From: Undibacterium sp. Jales W-56
GTDB taxonomy: Bacteria > Pseudomonadota > Gammaproteobacteria > Burkholderiales > Burkholderiaceae_D
DNA: 64,000 bases
Assembly (NCBI RefSeq): GCF_025548535.1
Contig: NZ_JAJLQW010000002.1
Coordinates: 186,001-250,000 of the forward strand
Direction: 5' to 3'
The translations under genes and the position numbers were made by a program. Numbering within the stretch: position 1 is the first letter of the stretch; the number at the start of each line of letters is the position of its first letter. Shown here piece by piece: positions 1 to 8,814 of the stretch. The notes beneath the pieces are model-generated. The model was not told where the DNA came from. It searched no databases and saw only the letters and a list, made by a program, of their open reading frames with translations.

Positions 1-72
1 GTATTGGAGAAAATCGTTGCTTCAGTTGGTATCACATTAATTGCCATCGGCTATAATCCGTAAATTGTTTTC
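1..72. promoter_or_regulatory. Leader upstream of bamD with a TATAAT box
   Basis: No gene is visible before bamD. A perfect TATAAT lies at 52-57, about 15 bp before the first possible bamD ATG; no well-spaced -35 box is evident (the best is TTGGTA at 26-31, 20 bp away). If the box is used, the leader would be very short. In many Burkholderiales a divergent rluD lies upstream of bamD, so the region may also serve a gene outside the window. Confidence 0.35.
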
Positions 73-888
73 ATGCACATGCAAAAATCTATGCAAATTA
101 AATCTATAAAATTGTTTGGCCTCATCCTCGCTATGTCGCTGGCTGGCTGTGGAGTATTCGGTGAAAAGAACGATGAAACCAAAACATGGAATGCTGCAAA
201 ATTATACGCTGAAGCAAAAGATGAATTGAACAATGGTGGTTATGAAAAGGCGGTTCAGTACTTTGAGCGCCTGGAATCGCGCTTTCCTTTCGGTACTTAT
301 GCCCAACAGGCGCAGATGGAAATTGCCTACGCCTACTATAAGCAAGGCGATCAGGCACAAGCTCTGGCAGCAGTTGAACGCTTCATCAAGCTGCATCCGA
401 ATCACGAAAGCGTCGATTACATGTATTACCTGCGCGGCCTGATCAACTTCAACGACCAGCTCGGCATCATGAATTTTCTGGCGAATCAGGACATTACCGA
501 ACGCGATCCCAAAGCTTCACGCGACTCATTCGATGCTTTCAAGCAATTGGTAGTGCAATTTCCTGACAGTAAATATACGCCGGATGCGATTTCCCGCATG
601 AAGTATCTGGTCAATGCCCTGGCTCAATACGATGTGCACGTAGGCAATTATTATCTGCGGCGCGGCGCTTATCTGGCTGCCGCCAACCGGGCACAATCGG
701 CGATTACTGAATACCCGGATGCACCGGCAACGGAAGAGGCGATGTCGATTCTGGTGCGCTCCTATGACGCAATGGGCATGACAGAACTGCGTGATGATGC
801 GAATCGCGTATTTGTAAAAAATTTCCCGAATAGCCCTTATCTGAACGGTAAGGGCGGAAAAAAAACCGCTTGGTGGAAGCTCTGGTAA
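73..888 (+). CDS. bamD: BamD, outer-membrane assembly lipoprotein
   Basis: BamD (older name ComL) is the essential lipoprotein of the BAM complex, which inserts beta-barrel proteins into the outer membrane with BamA. The 271-residue product has a lipoprotein signal ending in LAGC (Cys26) and then a TPR-rich body: YAEAKDELNNGGYEKAVQYF is the first repeat, followed by FERLESRFPFGTYAQQA, the typical BamD start. Length fits the family. In-frame ATGs at 73, 79 and 91 all leave a workable signal peptide and none has a strong ribosome-binding site, so the exact start is open. It is convergent with yaaA, with a shared terminator between them. Confidence 0.96.
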   Translation: MHMQKSMQIKSIKLFGLILAMSLAGCGVFGEKNDETKTWNAAKLYAEAKDELNNGGYEKAVQYFERLESRFPFGTYAQQAQMEIAYAYYKQGDQAQALAAVERFIKLHPNHESVDYMYYLRGLINFNDQLGIMNFLANQDITERDPKASRDSFDAFKQLVVQFPDSKYTPDAISRMKYLVNALAQYDVHVGNYYLRRGAYLAAANRAQSAITEYPDAPATEEAMSILVRSYDAMGMTELRDDANRVFVKNFPNSPYLNGKGGKKTAWWKLW

Positions 889-918
889 TCCGATAAACCA
901 GGCGGTTCCACTAAATAG

Positions 919-948
919 GAAAAAGCCGTCAGATCTGACGGCTTTTTT
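919..948. terminator. Bidirectional rho-independent terminator between bamD and yaaA
   Basis: A perfect 26-bp palindrome (921-946; arms AAAAGCCGTCAGA and its complement) ends in a T run on the plus strand and an A run on the other side, so it can end both convergent transcripts. Confidence 0.9.
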
Positions 949-960
949 ATGTATTCAGAT

Positions 961-1737
961 TTAATCCATCAACTTGCGGCGAAAAATCCAGCGCTGCTGA
1001 TCCGATTCCTCGGGATAATAGGCATAGCCTTCAAGATCAAACTTTTTTAATTTTTCAGGATGCTTGACTTTATGCAGCGCGCAATAGCGCGCCATCAAGC
1101 CTCTGGCACGCTTCGCATAGAATGAAATAATTTTATATTGGCCGTTTTTCCAGTCTTTGAAAATCGGGGTAATCACTGGCCCAGGTAACAATTTGGTTTT
1201 CACTACCTTGAAATATTCTTCGGAGGCCAGATTGACCAGCGTTTTATTTTTTCGATCTTCCAAAACCTGACTCAGAATCTCAGTCACCTTGCCTCCCCAA
1301 AACGAGTACAGGGTATTTCCCTGTGCATTTTGCAATTGCGTTCCCATCTCCAGGCGATAAGCCTGCATCAGATCATAAGGTCGTAACACCCCATACAAGC
1401 CGGACAAGATGCGCACATGTTCCTGAAGATAATTCGACTGCGCCAGACTTAACTGAGGCGCTTGCAAACCTTCATACACATCGCCATTAAATGCCAGCAC
1501 CGCTGGCTTTACGCTCTCATTTTTCGGAGTACGCGACCAAGCATGGAAGCGTGCCACGTTCAGTTCCGCCAGATTGGATGAAATATCCATCAGTTCCGAT
1601 AATTGATCTGCCCTTAAATTTTTTGCGATTTTGATTAATTTAGCGGCATCGTCCATTAATTCGGGATGACTGGCTAATTTTGTTTTTACCGGTGTTTCGT
1701 AATCCAGACTTTTAGCAGGCGATAATACGATCAGCAT
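961..1737 (-). CDS. yaaA: YaaA, peroxide-stress DNA-binding protein
   Basis: YaaA (DUF328/UPF0246) limits intracellular free iron during H2O2 stress in E. coli and belongs to a DNA-binding fold family. The start chosen at 1737 gives the conserved opening MLIVLSPAKSLDYETP and 258 residues, the usual length; the open frame extends 20 codons further upstream, but that part overlaps the divergent PIN gene and is unlike the family. Conserved segments seen include LSGLYGVLRPYDLMQAYRLE, NLASEEYFKVV and ISFYAKRARGLMARY. Only 16 bp separate its start from that of the PIN gene. Confidence 0.95.
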   Translation of the reverse strand: MLIVLSPAKSLDYETPVKTKLASHPELMDDAAKLIKIAKNLRADQLSELMDISSNLAELNVARFHAWSRTPKNESVKPAVLAFNGDVYEGLQAPQLSLAQSNYLQEHVRILSGLYGVLRPYDLMQAYRLEMGTQLQNAQGNTLYSFWGGKVTEILSQVLEDRKNKTLVNLASEEYFKVVKTKLLPGPVITPIFKDWKNGQYKIISFYAKRARGLMARYCALHKVKHPEKLKKFDLEGYAYYPEESDQQRWIFRRKLMD

Positions 1738-1753
1738 AATATTTTTAAGAAAG

Positions 1754-2212
1754 ATGACAGCCCCAATGATACCTAAGCGCGTGGTGCTTGACACCAATGT
1801 ATGCCTGGATTTATTTGTATTTCACGATCCACGCTGGATTCCGCTGATGAATGGATTGAACGACGGCAGCATTAAAGCCGTCACGTGTGAAGACTGCCGT
1901 CAAGAATGGCTGGTGGTGCTCACCTATCCTCATTTACCGATTCAAGAACATCATAGAGATGGCATCATTCAAGAATTCGATCGATTGGTCGAAACACAAA
2001 TTTTGCCAGAAGCTCTGGCAATCAAACTGCCAGTATGCAGCGACAAAGACGATCAAAAATTTTTAGAGGCCGCAAGAGATGCTCGAGTCGATGTGCTCGT
2101 CACAAAAGATAAGGCATTGTTAAAGCTGGCACGAAAAACCAGACAACTCGGTCTGTATGAAATTGAGACTCCAGACAAATTTATACTCAAGTTAGTACAG
2201 GGAGTGTTGTAA
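1754..2212 (+). CDS. PIN-domain putative ribonuclease (COG1569-like)
   Basis: A 152-residue PIN-fold protein. The N-terminal RVVLDTNVCLDLF carries the first conserved acidic residue, and the later DKDDQKFLEAARDARVDVLVTKDKAL carries the remaining acidic positions of the metal site. Proteins of this group are usually called putative toxin-antitoxin system toxins of the PIN family and are predicted Mg-dependent RNases. No antitoxin-sized gene lies on either side: upstream is yaaA on the other strand, downstream a 221-bp gap and cheZ. Start: ATG 1754 with AAGAAAG just before it, or ATG 1766. Target and toxicity are unknown. Confidence 0.8.
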   Translation: MTAPMIPKRVVLDTNVCLDLFVFHDPRWIPLMNGLNDGSIKAVTCEDCRQEWLVVLTYPHLPIQEHHRDGIIQEFDRLVETQILPEALAIKLPVCSDKDDQKFLEAARDARVDVLVTKDKALLKLARKTRQLGLYEIETPDKFILKLVQGVL

Positions 2213-2433
2213 CTGGCATCACAAGTCTGCATCAACTGGCAAAGTCTTGAATAAATAGATGACAAATTTTATTTCCCAGGGTTATTCTAAGGGCATGGAA
2301 GTCCTGTTACCATAGAGTGAGATTGTAAAACCCTCAAACTCAGAGCAATCGAATAAGATTAATCTGTATGAAATACCATGATGCTTGTGGACAAACTCAC
2401 AAACATCGCAGCGATTATGGAGAATAGAGAACT

Positions 2434-3183
2434 ATGACCGATTCAGCAGATGATTTGGACGCATTATTTGAAGAAATGGCCAATCAGCGCGTCGAAGCAG
2501 CGGTTCCGCCCTCAGTAGTTGCGATGGAGCCAGCTGCGCCCCCGACAGAAATACCGACGCCTGCCAAATTAAATCTCCATAGCGCCGAAGCCGACTCTGG
2601 CAAGCCGATGTATGACCGTTTAGGCGGGCTCGTTCGTATGATGCACGATTCGATGCGGGAGCTGGGCTATGACCGTTCGCTATCCGACGTTGCTTCTCAA
2701 ATCTCCGATGCCCAAGGCAGGCTCGAATATGTAGCCTCCCTGACAGAACAGGCAGCGAATAAAGTATTGAACGCCACCGACGCTGGCATGCCGGAACAAG
2801 ATGCCTTAGCGAAAAGTGCAAAAGACTTGGATAGCCGCTGGAGCAGCGTGTTTGCCGGCACCATGAGTGTCGAGGATTTCAAGACTCTCGCCACGGACTC
2901 AAAAACTTTCACGCATACCGTAGTTGCCTCAACGGATGCTGAAAAAGCCCGCCTGCTGGATATCATGATGGCACAGGATTTCCAGGATCTGACTGGTCAG
3001 TTAATCAAGAAAGTGCTGATCATTACCCAGGCAGTTGAACGCGAATTGGCGCAAATTCTTATTGACAATGCACCTCTAGAATTGAAAGAAAAAGCCATCG
3101 AACTGATGGAGGGTCCTTCCGTTCCAAATGCTGCGCTAGAACAGGACGACGTAGATAACCTACTTGATAGTCTGGGCTTCTAA
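2434..3183 (+). CDS. cheZ: CheZ, CheY-P phosphatase
   Basis: CheZ dephosphorylates phosphorylated CheY. The 249-residue protein has the characteristic helical-core motif MMAQDFQDLTGQLIKKVL, whose Gln (in QDLTGQ) is the residue that positions the attacking water in known CheZ, and ends in the acidic peptide DDVDNLLDSLGF that docks CheY. A similar acidic DDLDALFEE stretch sits at the N terminus. Start at 2434 is preceded by GGAGA at 2419-2423. It overlaps cheA by one base (TAATG), so the two are translationally coupled. Confidence 0.93.
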   Translation: MTDSADDLDALFEEMANQRVEAAVPPSVVAMEPAAPPTEIPTPAKLNLHSAEADSGKPMYDRLGGLVRMMHDSMRELGYDRSLSDVASQISDAQGRLEYVASLTEQAANKVLNATDAGMPEQDALAKSAKDLDSRWSSVFAGTMSVEDFKTLATDSKTFTHTVVASTDAEKARLLDIMMAQDFQDLTGQLIKKVLIITQAVERELAQILIDNAPLELKEKAIELMEGPSVPNAALEQDDVDNLLDSLGF

Positions 3184-4988
3184 TGGATGACATGCTGAAA
3201 GAATTTGTCGTCGAGGCTCTGGACCTGGCAACAAATGTGGAAGAACATTTGCTGACCCTGGAGCGGAATCCGGGCGATATGAACACGTTGAACGCCGTGT
3301 TCCGATCCTTCCATACAATCAAGGGTGGTGCCGGATTTATGAATTTGACTGCCATGGTATCGGCATGTCATCTGACAGAAAATCTGTTCGACGCTCTCAG
3401 GACAGGACAAGCGCCGGTGACGCCGATTGCGATTGAGGCGGCGCTGGAAGCCAGCGGATTCGTTGCCGATCAATTGACGGCACTATCAAACGGCACGCAT
3501 CCCGACCAGCTCTCGACCATGCCCAAATCGTTGGAGCAGGTGCTGACCGATGCGATTGAAGGCAAGATCACATCAAGGAAAAAAACGACTGCCTCACCTG
3601 GCGCAGTTGCCGCACCAGAAAAAATAGTGGAAGCCGCAGCAACAGAACCAGGTAACGATGGGGTAAATTGGGAAGCTTACTTCCGCGCAATCACCCCTCC
3701 AGGAACCTTACCCGAACCGGCAGAGTCCGCCACCGCCAGCGAAGAACATGAGGCAGTCAAGACCTCCTTGGCCACAGCCGACACCATAAAGCAGAATGCC
3801 CCCGTCAAAGAAGAAAGTATTCGTATTGACGCGGTCAAGCTTGATGTTTTGTTAGAAGTTGCTGGCGAATCGGTCCAGGCAGCGAATCAGGCAGCGGTCT
3901 TATTAGAAAAATTGTCGCAGTTCAAGTTCGACGGTCAGGCAGCGTCGCTGATGTCAGCGCTGACAGAAACATTAACCCGCGCCTCGCGTTATTCAACCGA
4001 ATTACAGCGTGCAACACTGGCAACCCGCATGCAGCCGGTGGGTCGTTTGTTCCAAAAGTTCCCGCGCTTGATTCGTGAATTGGCACGCGATCTCGGCAAA
4101 GATGTTGATCTGAATATATCCGGTGCCGAAACTGAAGTCGATCGCGTTGTTGTCGACAGCTTGTACGATCCTTTGGTTCACATGCTACGCAATGCCCTTG
4201 ACCATGGCATAGAGACTGCAGAAGAACGTACTGCTGCTAAAAAGTCACCAAGAGCTACGATCTCACTGAAAGCATGGCAGGAAGCCAGCAGCGTCATGAT
4301 CGAAGTAACAGACGATGGCAAAGGCATGGATGCCCAGCGCCTGCGTGACAAAGCAATCTCCAAAGGCTTGATCAATTCGCATGATGCACGTACTGATGAC
4401 GAAGCTTTCCAACTGGTGTTTTTACCCGGTTTCTCTACCAAGGAAGTCGCTTCCAGCGTCTCAGGTCGTGGCGTTGGCATGGATGTGGTCAAGACTGCAG
4501 TCGAACGACATCGTGGCGCCATTCGGATTTCATCGCATCTCGGCACCGGTACCACTTTCCTGATCCGTTTACCAATTGAGTTATCGATTGTGCCGACTAT
4601 GCTGGTACGTACCGATGGTGCATCGCTGGCACTGCCAATGGCAACCGTGCAGCGCGTTGTAGAACTACCAGAAACCTTTGAGAGCGTCGGCGGTCACCCG
4701 GTATTGCGGGATTTAGGCAGGCCATTACCGGTACGCTCTTTGGGACAAATTCTGGGCTATGAAAAGAGCTCAGAACGCGTCGGCATCGTCATTGCTGCGC
4801 CTAATCCTTACATCCTGTCTGTCGATTCAGTCGACGGTACAGCCGATCTCGTCATTAAACCGTTAACCTGTATCTCGACTCCTGGCATCACAGGAACGGC
4901 ACGCTCCGCCGAAGGCGAACTGGTTCTGGTTACCAGCTTATCGTTCTTACTGGACGGCTGCAAAGTCACTGAAAGACTCAGCGCATAA
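3183..4988 (+). CDS. cheA: CheA, chemotaxis histidine kinase
   Basis: A 601-residue CheA-type kinase. Domains in order: HPt (residues 1-110) with phospho-acceptor His44 in FRSFHTIKGGAGF; an Ala/Pro-rich linker (about 130-210) with no recognisable P2 CheY-binding domain; dimerisation helices (about 212-300); HATPase with N box LVHMLRNALDHGIE, G1 VTDDGKGMD and G2 GRGVGMDVV (about 300-455); and a C-terminal CheW-like domain (about 460-595). The start ATG overlaps the cheZ stop. CheW, CheY, CheR, CheB and receptors are absent nearby, so the partners must be encoded elsewhere. Proximity to the pilin operon makes control of twitching possible, but this is only positional. Confidence 0.93.
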   Translation: MDDMLKEFVVEALDLATNVEEHLLTLERNPGDMNTLNAVFRSFHTIKGGAGFMNLTAMVSACHLTENLFDALRTGQAPVTPIAIEAALEASGFVADQLTALSNGTHPDQLSTMPKSLEQVLTDAIEGKITSRKKTTASPGAVAAPEKIVEAAATEPGNDGVNWEAYFRAITPPGTLPEPAESATASEEHEAVKTSLATADTIKQNAPVKEESIRIDAVKLDVLLEVAGESVQAANQAAVLLEKLSQFKFDGQAASLMSALTETLTRASRYSTELQRATLATRMQPVGRLFQKFPRLIRELARDLGKDVDLNISGAETEVDRVVVDSLYDPLVHMLRNALDHGIETAEERTAAKKSPRATISLKAWQEASSVMIEVTDDGKGMDAQRLRDKAISKGLINSHDARTDDEAFQLVFLPGFSTKEVASSVSGRGVGMDVVKTAVERHRGAIRISSHLGTGTTFLIRLPIELSIVPTMLVRTDGASLALPMATVQRVVELPETFESVGGHPVLRDLGRPLPVRSLGQILGYEKSSERVGIVIAAPNPYILSVDSVDGTADLVIKPLTCISTPGITGTARSAEGELVLVTSLSFLLDGCKVTERLSA

Positions 4989-5006
4989 TTTTGCATCTGA
5001 TCTCTA

Positions 5007-5057
5007 CATCCATCTGATTCTTGCGTCGATGCATATTGCAAGAATCAGAAATGGATG
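5007..5057. terminator. Hairpin downstream of cheA
   Basis: Inverted repeat: arms 5007-5024 and 5038-5057 (core GATTCTTGC / GCAAGAATC) with a 13-nt loop and a 2-nt bulge. There is no T run, so it may be an mRNA-stabilising or rho-assisted 3' end rather than an intrinsic terminator. Confidence 0.5.
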
Positions 5058-5395
5058 CCTGAATGCTTTCAAGCACCAATTTTCCATCTCAAGATTCATA
5101 TATTCAAAGAAAATAGGCAAGCCTATTGCGCTTAGTTTGACCTATAGATGCAAAAACTAAACAGCCTTCACCTGTATTTCACATCGACTTCAAATTTCTA
5201 ATTCAGGCTTGCGGCATGCTGGCTTGCATGTTTTACCGAACATTGGTCAAGCGATGTATACTTGTTCCATCCATAATTCCCTTGCTTGCCATAAGCAAAA
5301 CCTATCCCCATTGTTTAAGCCTGAAAGCGCCGATTAAATTACCGGATGGTCGTTTTTTGCACAAGCATGAACGACCCAATATATAGAACAGATGA

Positions 5396-5424
5396 TTGAA
5401 AATTAAATCTGACAAACTTATTTA
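5396..5424 (+). promoter_or_regulatory. Candidate promoter of the minor-pilin operon
   Basis: TTGAAA (5396-5401) and TATTTA (5419-5424) are separated by 17 bp. This would give a leader of about 170 nt before pilE. Confidence 0.3.
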
Positions 5425-5601
5425 AAAACTTGCAAAGTATCTGCTAAAACATTATTTGTCGACCGCCTATACTGATTGCGAATACCCAAACTATTTTCTG
5501 TATGGCATTGCGTTCGTACTGGAAAATCAACCGCTCATCAGTTCGAGTTGCCACACGGATAGTTTTTCCGGATCATGTTTTTACTCGCAAGGAGAAACGC
5601 A

Positions 5602-6045
5602 ATGGATCCAATCGGCAAACAAGACCCACGCTACCATCGGCATGGCTACGGCTTTACTCTCATCGAACTCATGGTCGTGGTTGCCATAATTGGTATTCTG
5701 GCTGCAATTGCATTCCCCGCATATCAACAATACTTGGTCAAAGGCAGGCGTGCATCCGCACAAAGTGCGCTGATGGACATCGCCCAACGGCAACAACAGT
5801 ATTTGCTGGACGCACGAGCTTATGCGTCGGACTTCAATACGCTGGTTTATAGCGTACCTAACGATGTTGCAACCTATTACACCGTGACGATGTGTCAAAC
5901 GACCGGGTCGCCTTGCGTAGCACCAGGTGGTACTCCGCCTGCTTTTGCCGCTATCGCGACGCCGATAGCAGGCACTCCACAGGCGAACGATGGCATCTTG
6001 AGCATTACTAATACGGGCGCGAAGTCGCCGTCCAATTTGTGGTAG
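5602..6045 (+). CDS. pilE: Type IV minor pilin PilE
   Basis: A type IV pilin with a short leader ending in Gly, cut by the prepilin peptidase before [20 protein letters not shown], with Glu at +5. The start at 5602 is chosen over an upstream in-frame ATG at 5575 because AAGGAGA (5589-5595) lies at the right distance. The product has 147 residues; the globular part holds one Cys pair and ends in the family-like [16 protein letters not shown]. It is the first gene of the operon; in Pseudomonas aeruginosa pilE is last, so the order differs. Minor pilins prime pilus assembly and carry PilY1 to the tip. Confidence 0.9.
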   Translation: MDPIGKQDPRYHRHGYGFTLIELMVVVAIIGILAAIAFPAYQQYLVKGRRASAQSALMDIAQRQQQYLLDARAYASDFNTLVYSVPNDVATYYTVTMCQTTGSPCVAPGGTPPAFAAIATPIAGTPQANDGILSITNTGAKSPSNLW

Positions 6046-6047
6046 GT

Positions 6048-6545
6048 ATGACGATGAACATCCCCTCCTCATGGCCGCGAACTGATCGTTATACGACAGG
6101 TTTCACTTTGGTGGAATTACTGGTGACGGTGGCGGTTGTCAGCATCTTGCTGGCACTCGCGGCTCCCTCGTTTTCTAATCTCATCGCAAGCCAGCGGGCA
6201 AAAGCGGTTGCGTCCGAACTCTTCGCTGCCCTGTCCAGAACCCGCAGCGAAGCGATTGCCCGCAACACCAGCATAACTTTGTCGCCGCAGACTGGTGGAT
6301 GGCAAAACGGCTGGCAAATCCGTGATTCTGCCACTCCCCCCAATCTGCTGGATGATCGCGGCGCTGCCAAAGGCGCTACCGTGACCGGACCTGCCAACGT
6401 CGTTTATCGCGCGTCGGGACGACTCCCGCCGGGCGCTACCCCATCTTTCCTTATTACGACTACGTCCGGCTCAACCAACATATACCAATGCATATCGGTT
6501 GACCTGATTGGTCGCCCCTATATGAAGGCAGCGTCATCATGCTGA
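6048..6545 (+). CDS. fimT: Minor pilin FimT/FimU (GspH family)
   Basis: A prepilin of about 165 residues with leader ending TTG, then FTLVELLVTVAVVSILLALA. The body has the GspH/FimT pattern (ASELFAALSRTRSEAIARN, WQNGWQI). The start is ATG 6048 or ATG 6054; GTAGG just upstream, overlapping the pilE stop, could serve either. The 3' end overlaps pilV by 7 bases. Role: minor pilin in the pilus-initiating complex; some FimT proteins bind DNA during natural transformation, which cannot be judged here. Confidence 0.87.
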   Translation: MTMNIPSSWPRTDRYTTGFTLVELLVTVAVVSILLALAAPSFSNLIASQRAKAVASELFAALSRTRSEAIARNTSITLSPQTGGWQNGWQIRDSATPPNLLDDRGAAKGATVTGPANVVYRASGRLPPGATPSFLITTTSGSTNIYQCISVDLIGRPYMKAASSC

Positions 6546-7123
6546 TAACCAAACATTTTATTCCCAGACATCAGCACGGTACCAGCTTGCTGGAGGTGCT
6601 GATCACCCTTGTGATCCTGGCGTTTGGCTTGCTCGGCCTCGCAGGTTTGCAAAGCAAACTTCATACGGCTGAACTCGAGTCCTATCAGCGTGTTCAGGCA
6701 GTTTTATTATTGTCGGATATTACGGAACGAATCAATGCCAATCAGCCAAATGCTGCAAGTTATGTAACTACCGGCACGATAGGCACCTCGGACAGTCAGC
6801 CTGCGTCATGTGCCAATATCGCGACCGGATCAGCCCGTGACATCTGTGAATGGAGCAATGCCTTGAAGGGGGCAGGAGAAATGTCGGCCGGCAAAAATGT
6901 AGGAGTCATGTTGGGTGCGCGCGGCTGTATCACGCAGATTCAAGCTCCCAATCCAGCTACCGGTGTTTGCACACCGGGCATCTATCTTGTCAGCGTGTCC
7001 TGGCAAGGCATGACCCAGACCCAAGCCCCAACCTACACTTGCGGTCAAAATTTATATGGAGCGGACACGTATCGCCGTACTATTGCGACGCAGGTTTCAG
7101 TCGGGCTGCCGACATGCCAATAA
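6539..7123 (+). CDS. pilV: Minor pilin PilV
   Basis: A 194-residue prepilin: leader MLITKHFIPRHQHG, cleavage, then TSLLEVLITLVILAFGLLGL (Glu+5 present), followed by LQSKLHTAELESYQRVQAVLL, typical of PilV. The start overlaps the end of fimT. The globular region contains several Cys residues suggesting disulfides. Confidence 0.9.
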   Translation: MLITKHFIPRHQHGTSLLEVLITLVILAFGLLGLAGLQSKLHTAELESYQRVQAVLLLSDITERINANQPNAASYVTTGTIGTSDSQPASCANIATGSARDICEWSNALKGAGEMSAGKNVGVMLGARGCITQIQAPNPATGVCTPGIYLVSVSWQGMTQTQAPTYTCGQNLYGADTYRRTIATQVSVGLPTCQ

Positions 7124-7161
7124 CATTATGCTGCGCTACCCACAATAAGGATGCATTCGTC

Positions 7162-8238
7162 ATGGCTATGAGCAAGAAAACCCGACAGTATGGTTTGACA
7201 CTGGTTGAACTGATGGTGGCAATCACCCTGGGCTTGATTGTCGTTGCTGGCCTGAGTGCGCTATTCGTCAACAATAGTCGTGCCCGAAGCGAAATAGAGC
7301 GTGTCAATCAGCAGATTGACAATGGTCGTTATGCCATGCAGTTGCTTACTGATGATCTGAGAAGTGCTGGCTATTTCGGCGAATTCAATCCTAAACTTCT
7401 GGCCTCGCCGGCAACCAAGCCAGACCCCTGCTCGATCGTCCTGAGCGACCTCAAGGCCGCACTGCCACTAGCGATACAAGGCTATGATAACGGTGTCAGT
7501 GCCCCAAGCTGTGTGAGCGATGTGCGAACCGGGACGGACATCGTCGTGGTACGTCGCGCCAGCACCTGCGCGATCGGAGAGACCGACTGCGACGCGGCAA
7601 TCAGCGGCGCTCCTTACTTTCAAGCCTCAACCTGTTCAATAGAACTGGCCGCTACCAATCCGGCCAATTACTATGCTCTGGACACAGACACGTCAAAGTT
7701 AATTGCCCTGCACAAGAATGATTGCACACTCACCACACCGGGAACTATAGCCCCGCTTCGTCAATATCGTACACATATTTATTTCATCGCCAACAATGAC
7801 AAGCCTGGTGACGGCATTCCGACCCTGAAACGTGCAGAACTCGGCGTGGCGGGTGGTGTGGCTGTCTTTACTATCGTCCCGCTGGTAGAAGGGATCGAGA
7901 ATCTGCAAATCGAATACGGCATCGACACCATCGCCACGCCGCCGGCAACCACCGGCAACCCGGCCCTATTCACTGCCGACCCTGACAGTGTCGGCAGTTG
8001 TGCGGGAACGACATGCATAGAAAATTGGCGCAACGTCGTTGCGGCCAAAGTTCATGTACTGGCCCGCAACACGACTCAGAGCACAGGCTATAGCGACAAC
8101 AAGACCTACACACTGGGTCTCCTGGCTGACGGCACTACGGCCAACACTGTCACCCCACCGACCGGTGATCATTATCGACGTCACCTGTACAAATCAGTAG
8201 TGCGCTTAAACAATACCGCAGGAAGGAACACGCCATGA
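7162..8238 (+). CDS. pilW: Minor pilin PilW
   Basis: A prepilin of 358 residues: leader ending RQYG, then LTLVELMVAITLGLIVVAGL. The downstream NGRYAMQLLTDDLRSAGYFGEF is a hallmark of PilW. The reading frame is open far upstream into pilV, but ATG 7162 (or ATG 7168), with AAGG at 7147-7150, gives a normal prepilin leader. It overlaps pilX by 4 bases (ATGA). Confidence 0.9.
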   Translation: MAMSKKTRQYGLTLVELMVAITLGLIVVAGLSALFVNNSRARSEIERVNQQIDNGRYAMQLLTDDLRSAGYFGEFNPKLLASPATKPDPCSIVLSDLKAALPLAIQGYDNGVSAPSCVSDVRTGTDIVVVRRASTCAIGETDCDAAISGAPYFQASTCSIELAATNPANYYALDTDTSKLIALHKNDCTLTTPGTIAPLRQYRTHIYFIANNDKPGDGIPTLKRAELGVAGGVAVFTIVPLVEGIENLQIEYGIDTIATPPATTGNPALFTADPDSVGSCAGTTCIENWRNVVAAKVHVLARNTTQSTGYSDNKTYTLGLLADGTTANTVTPPTGDHYRRHLYKSVVRLNNTAGRNTP

Positions 8239-8798
8239 TATTGACGCCATCCCAGCAACGTGGCGCTACACTGCTGGTGAGCTTGATCATGCTGATCCTG
8301 ATCACCATTCTCGTCGTCACCGCTTTCAAGCTTTCCAAGGGTAATCTGCAGATCGCTGGCAATATGCAACAACGCAATCAGTTACAGGTCGCCGCCCAGA
8401 GCACCATTGAAGAAATCATCAGTACTACCCGATTCACCGATACGCCTACCAACGCCCTGCTCTCACCCTGTAATGCTGTGCTGAATACCAAATGCTTCGA
8501 TGTCACCGGCAAAGGCGGCAAGGATGTCACCGTCGCGGTCACTCTTACATGTACCTCAGTTAAACCCGTTCTTAACGCCAATCTCGACATCAGCAAAACA
8601 GATGACCAGGGTTGCACGGTTGGCGTGCGCGATGACTTATTGGGTGTAGAGGGAGGACCTGGCTCCAGTGATGTTTCTTTTTGCGCAGAGCGGATGTGGG
8701 ACATCCAAGCCGCAGCCACCGACAACTTTACCAGCGCACAATATACCGTTAACCAGGGTACTGCCATACGGGTACCGGTAACGACCACATGCCCTTGA
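8235..8798 (+). CDS. pilX: Minor pilin PilX
   Basis: A 187-residue PilX-N-type protein: QQRG then ATLLVSLIMLILITILVVTA, followed by IAGNMQQRNQLQVAAQSTIEE. As in many PilX proteins the +5 position is not Glu (here Val). GGAAGGA lies 10-15 bp before the ATG, and the start overlaps the pilW stop. PilX works with PilV, PilW and PilY1 at the pilus tip. Confidence 0.88.
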   Translation: MILTPSQQRGATLLVSLIMLILITILVVTAFKLSKGNLQIAGNMQQRNQLQVAAQSTIEEIISTTRFTDTPTNALLSPCNAVLNTKCFDVTGKGGKDVTVAVTLTCTSVKPVLNANLDISKTDDQGCTVGVRDDLLGVEGGPGSSDVSFCAERMWDIQAAATDNFTSAQYTVNQGTAIRVPVTTTCP

Positions 8799-8814
8799 TT
8801 AATTTAGAGAGAAC

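Larger units (their letters stand above)
4989..5601. other. 613-bp intergenic region before the minor-pilin operon
   Basis: No convincing gene. It opens with a long hairpin (5007-5057) after cheA and contains a plausible sigma-70-type promoter (5396-5424) for the pilin operon. I looked for a GG-N10-GC sigma-54 motif, as precedes major pilin genes in some species, and did not find a convincing one. Small open frames starting at 5456 and 5502 run into pilE out of frame and lack protein-like content. Confidence 0.6.

Noticed and set aside
5456-5852. Open frames overlapping the start of pilE
   Set aside because: Out of frame with the certain pilin gene and without protein-like features.
6850-7161. 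N-terminal extension of pilW
   Set aside because: It overlaps pilV and would bury the prepilin leader; ATG 7162 gives a normal short leader.
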